The notes beneath the pieces are model-generated. The model did not search any database, was not told the DNA's origin, and was given only the letters and a program-made list of their open reading frames with translations. Shown here piece by piece: positions 6,340 through 6,706 of a stretch of 6,706 nt of DNA. The stretch covers positions 1 through 6,706 of the forward strand of contig OMUE01000158.1 of assembly GCA_900314165.1 (NCBI GenBank), read 5' to 3'. Position numbers and translations under genes: made by a program. Position 1 is the first letter of the stretch. The number at the start of each line of letters is the position of its first letter. The stretch comes from an uncultured Acidaminococcus sp. GTDB taxonomy: Bacteria; Bacillota_C; Negativicutes; Acidaminococcales; Acidaminococcaceae.

Positions 6340-6367
6340 GCTCTTTACTTTTTGCTCTTTGCTTTTT
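6340..6367. repeat. Tandem 14-bp T-rich repeat
   Basis: GCTCTTTACTTTTT (6340-6353) is followed directly by GCTCTTTGCTTTTT (6354-6367), differing at one base, with a degenerate partial unit (CCTCTTCG) just before. Such a unit could vary in copy number by slippage. No coding frame crosses it convincingly. Confidence 0.65.
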
Positions 6368-6377
6368 CAAGAGAGTC

Positions 6378-6405
6378 TTGCATTTTCTGTAAAATATGCT
6401 ACACT
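6378..6405 (+). promoter_or_regulatory. Rightward promoter with extended -10
   Basis: TTGCAT (6378-6383), a 16-bp spacer and TACACT (6400-6405) form a plausible sigma-A promoter, helped by a TG one base before the -10 (extended -10). The start would fall near 6411-6413, directly ahead of the long hairpin at 6443-6555. Confidence 0.5.
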
Positions 6406-6442
6406 ATCCATGTTCATCGGAGGTTGTTGTCATCGTAAAGAC

Positions 6443-6555
6443 AAGACCGGATAAGATGCGGAGATCCATTCCTGTTTTGGAGGAGCTGCAACGTATTGCA
6501 GCTCCGGACAAGGAACAGGAACGGACTCTGACTCTTACCCGGTCTTTTTCTTATT
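6443..6555 (+). ncRNA. Long imperfect hairpin with terminal T-run, candidate small RNA or attenuator
   Basis: The RNA would fold end to end. AAGACCGG (6443-6450) pairs with CCGGTCTT (6539-6546), and TAAG (6452-6455) with CTTA (6534-6537). GAG/CTC and TCC/GGA form short segments at 6461-6467 and 6523-6528. TTCCTGTT (6469-6476) pairs with AACAGGAA (6514-6521), TTG with CAA, and the apex GGAGCTGCAA (6482-6491) with TTGCAGCTCC (6496-6505) around CGTA. TTTCTTATTTTT follows, as in an intrinsic terminator. With the promoter at 6378-6405 the transcript would be about 145 nt. It matches no RNA family I recognise; it lacks the central bubble of 6S RNA and the SRP loop. It could also be a MITE-like palindrome or a leader attenuator for a gene beyond the window. 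Confidence 0.45.
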
Positions 6556-6558
6556 TTT

Positions 6559-6703
6559 AGGAGCTCCGCTCTGCCCCACCACCATGCCTTTTGGCATGGT
6601 TCCCCTCCCCTACGGGGATGACAGGGCTCTGCCCAGCGGGCTGTCGCCCCCGTAGGGGGAGAGGGCCAGATGCCTGAATCTGGCGAGGGGGCAGTGCACT
6701 CCT
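6559..6703 (-). repeat. GC-rich structured repeat, copy 2 (inverted)
   Basis: This is the reverse complement counterpart of 4694-4830, with long identical stretches in the core: the CCCTCTCCCCC/GGGGGCGACAG block and the GGGCAGAGCCCTGTCATCCCCG block. Outer arms AGGAG (6559-6563) and CTCCT (6699-6703), plus CTGCCCC/GGGGCAG, close the fold. Two hairpins differ from copy 1 in sequence but remain paired: GCCAGAT/ATCTGGC (6665-6671 with 6678-6684) and ACCATGCC/GGCATGGT (6581-6588 with 6593-6600). It starts where the T-run of the long hairpin ends. A few bases may continue past the window edge. Confidence 0.8.
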
Positions 6704-6706
6704 CTT

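Noticed and set aside
6411..6555. 6S RNA or SRP RNA identity for the long hairpin
   Set aside because: 6S RNA is longer with a large central bubble, and SRP RNA has a conserved asymmetric loop and GNRA-type apex; this hairpin has small bulges and a CGTA apex.

Overview
The window reads as chromosomal DNA from a low-to-mid-GC Firmicute (Bacillota). The evidence is strong Shine-Dalgarno sites in front of every gene, consensus sigma-A-like promoters in AT-rich gaps, a RocB-type M20 hydrolase, and a PepC-type cysteine aminopeptidase. A Negativicutes member such as an Acidaminococcus relative is possible, judging by the look of the GC-rich repeats and the proteins. That placement is recall-based inference and not shown by the sequence.

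Layout. Positions 1-98 hold the first 32 codons of a leftward gene that runs off the edge. It is driven by a near-perfect promoter (234-262) through a leader of about 130 nt with inverted repeats. The 99-467 gap holds that promoter, a nested inverted repeat, and a 10-bp-phased ACGTT array. Next comes a leftward two-gene operon: recQ (2027-3898) followed, 14 bp after its stop, by a RocB-like M20 metallo-hydrolase (468-2012). A divergent intergenic region (3899-4028) carries two head-to-head promoters with overlapping -10 boxes and a 30-bp palindrome. It separates recQ from a rightward flavodoxin-fold reductase with four clustered cysteines (4029-4685).

The right third is a bacterial aminopeptidase C gene (pepC, 4879-6189, leftward), with a clean bidirectional terminator (4842-4875) at its 3' end. 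It is bracketed by two inverted copies of a GC-rich structured repeat of about 130-145 bp (4694-4830 and 6559-6703). Their hairpin arms differ in sequence but keep their pairing. Between pepC and the second copy lie a short GC hairpin, a tandem T-rich repeat, a promoter (6378-6405), and a long imperfect hairpin ending in a T-run (6443-6555) that looks like a small structured RNA or attenuator.

The protein genes are individually ordinary housekeeping or catabolic genes: DNA repair, amino-acid or peptide turnover, and flavin redox. The less ordinary material is in the non-coding DNA. I do not see a defence island, CRISPR array, transposase or phage module. A wholly new multi-gene system is not supported here; the best candidates for undescribed biology are the covarying repeat family and the long-hairpin transcription unit.
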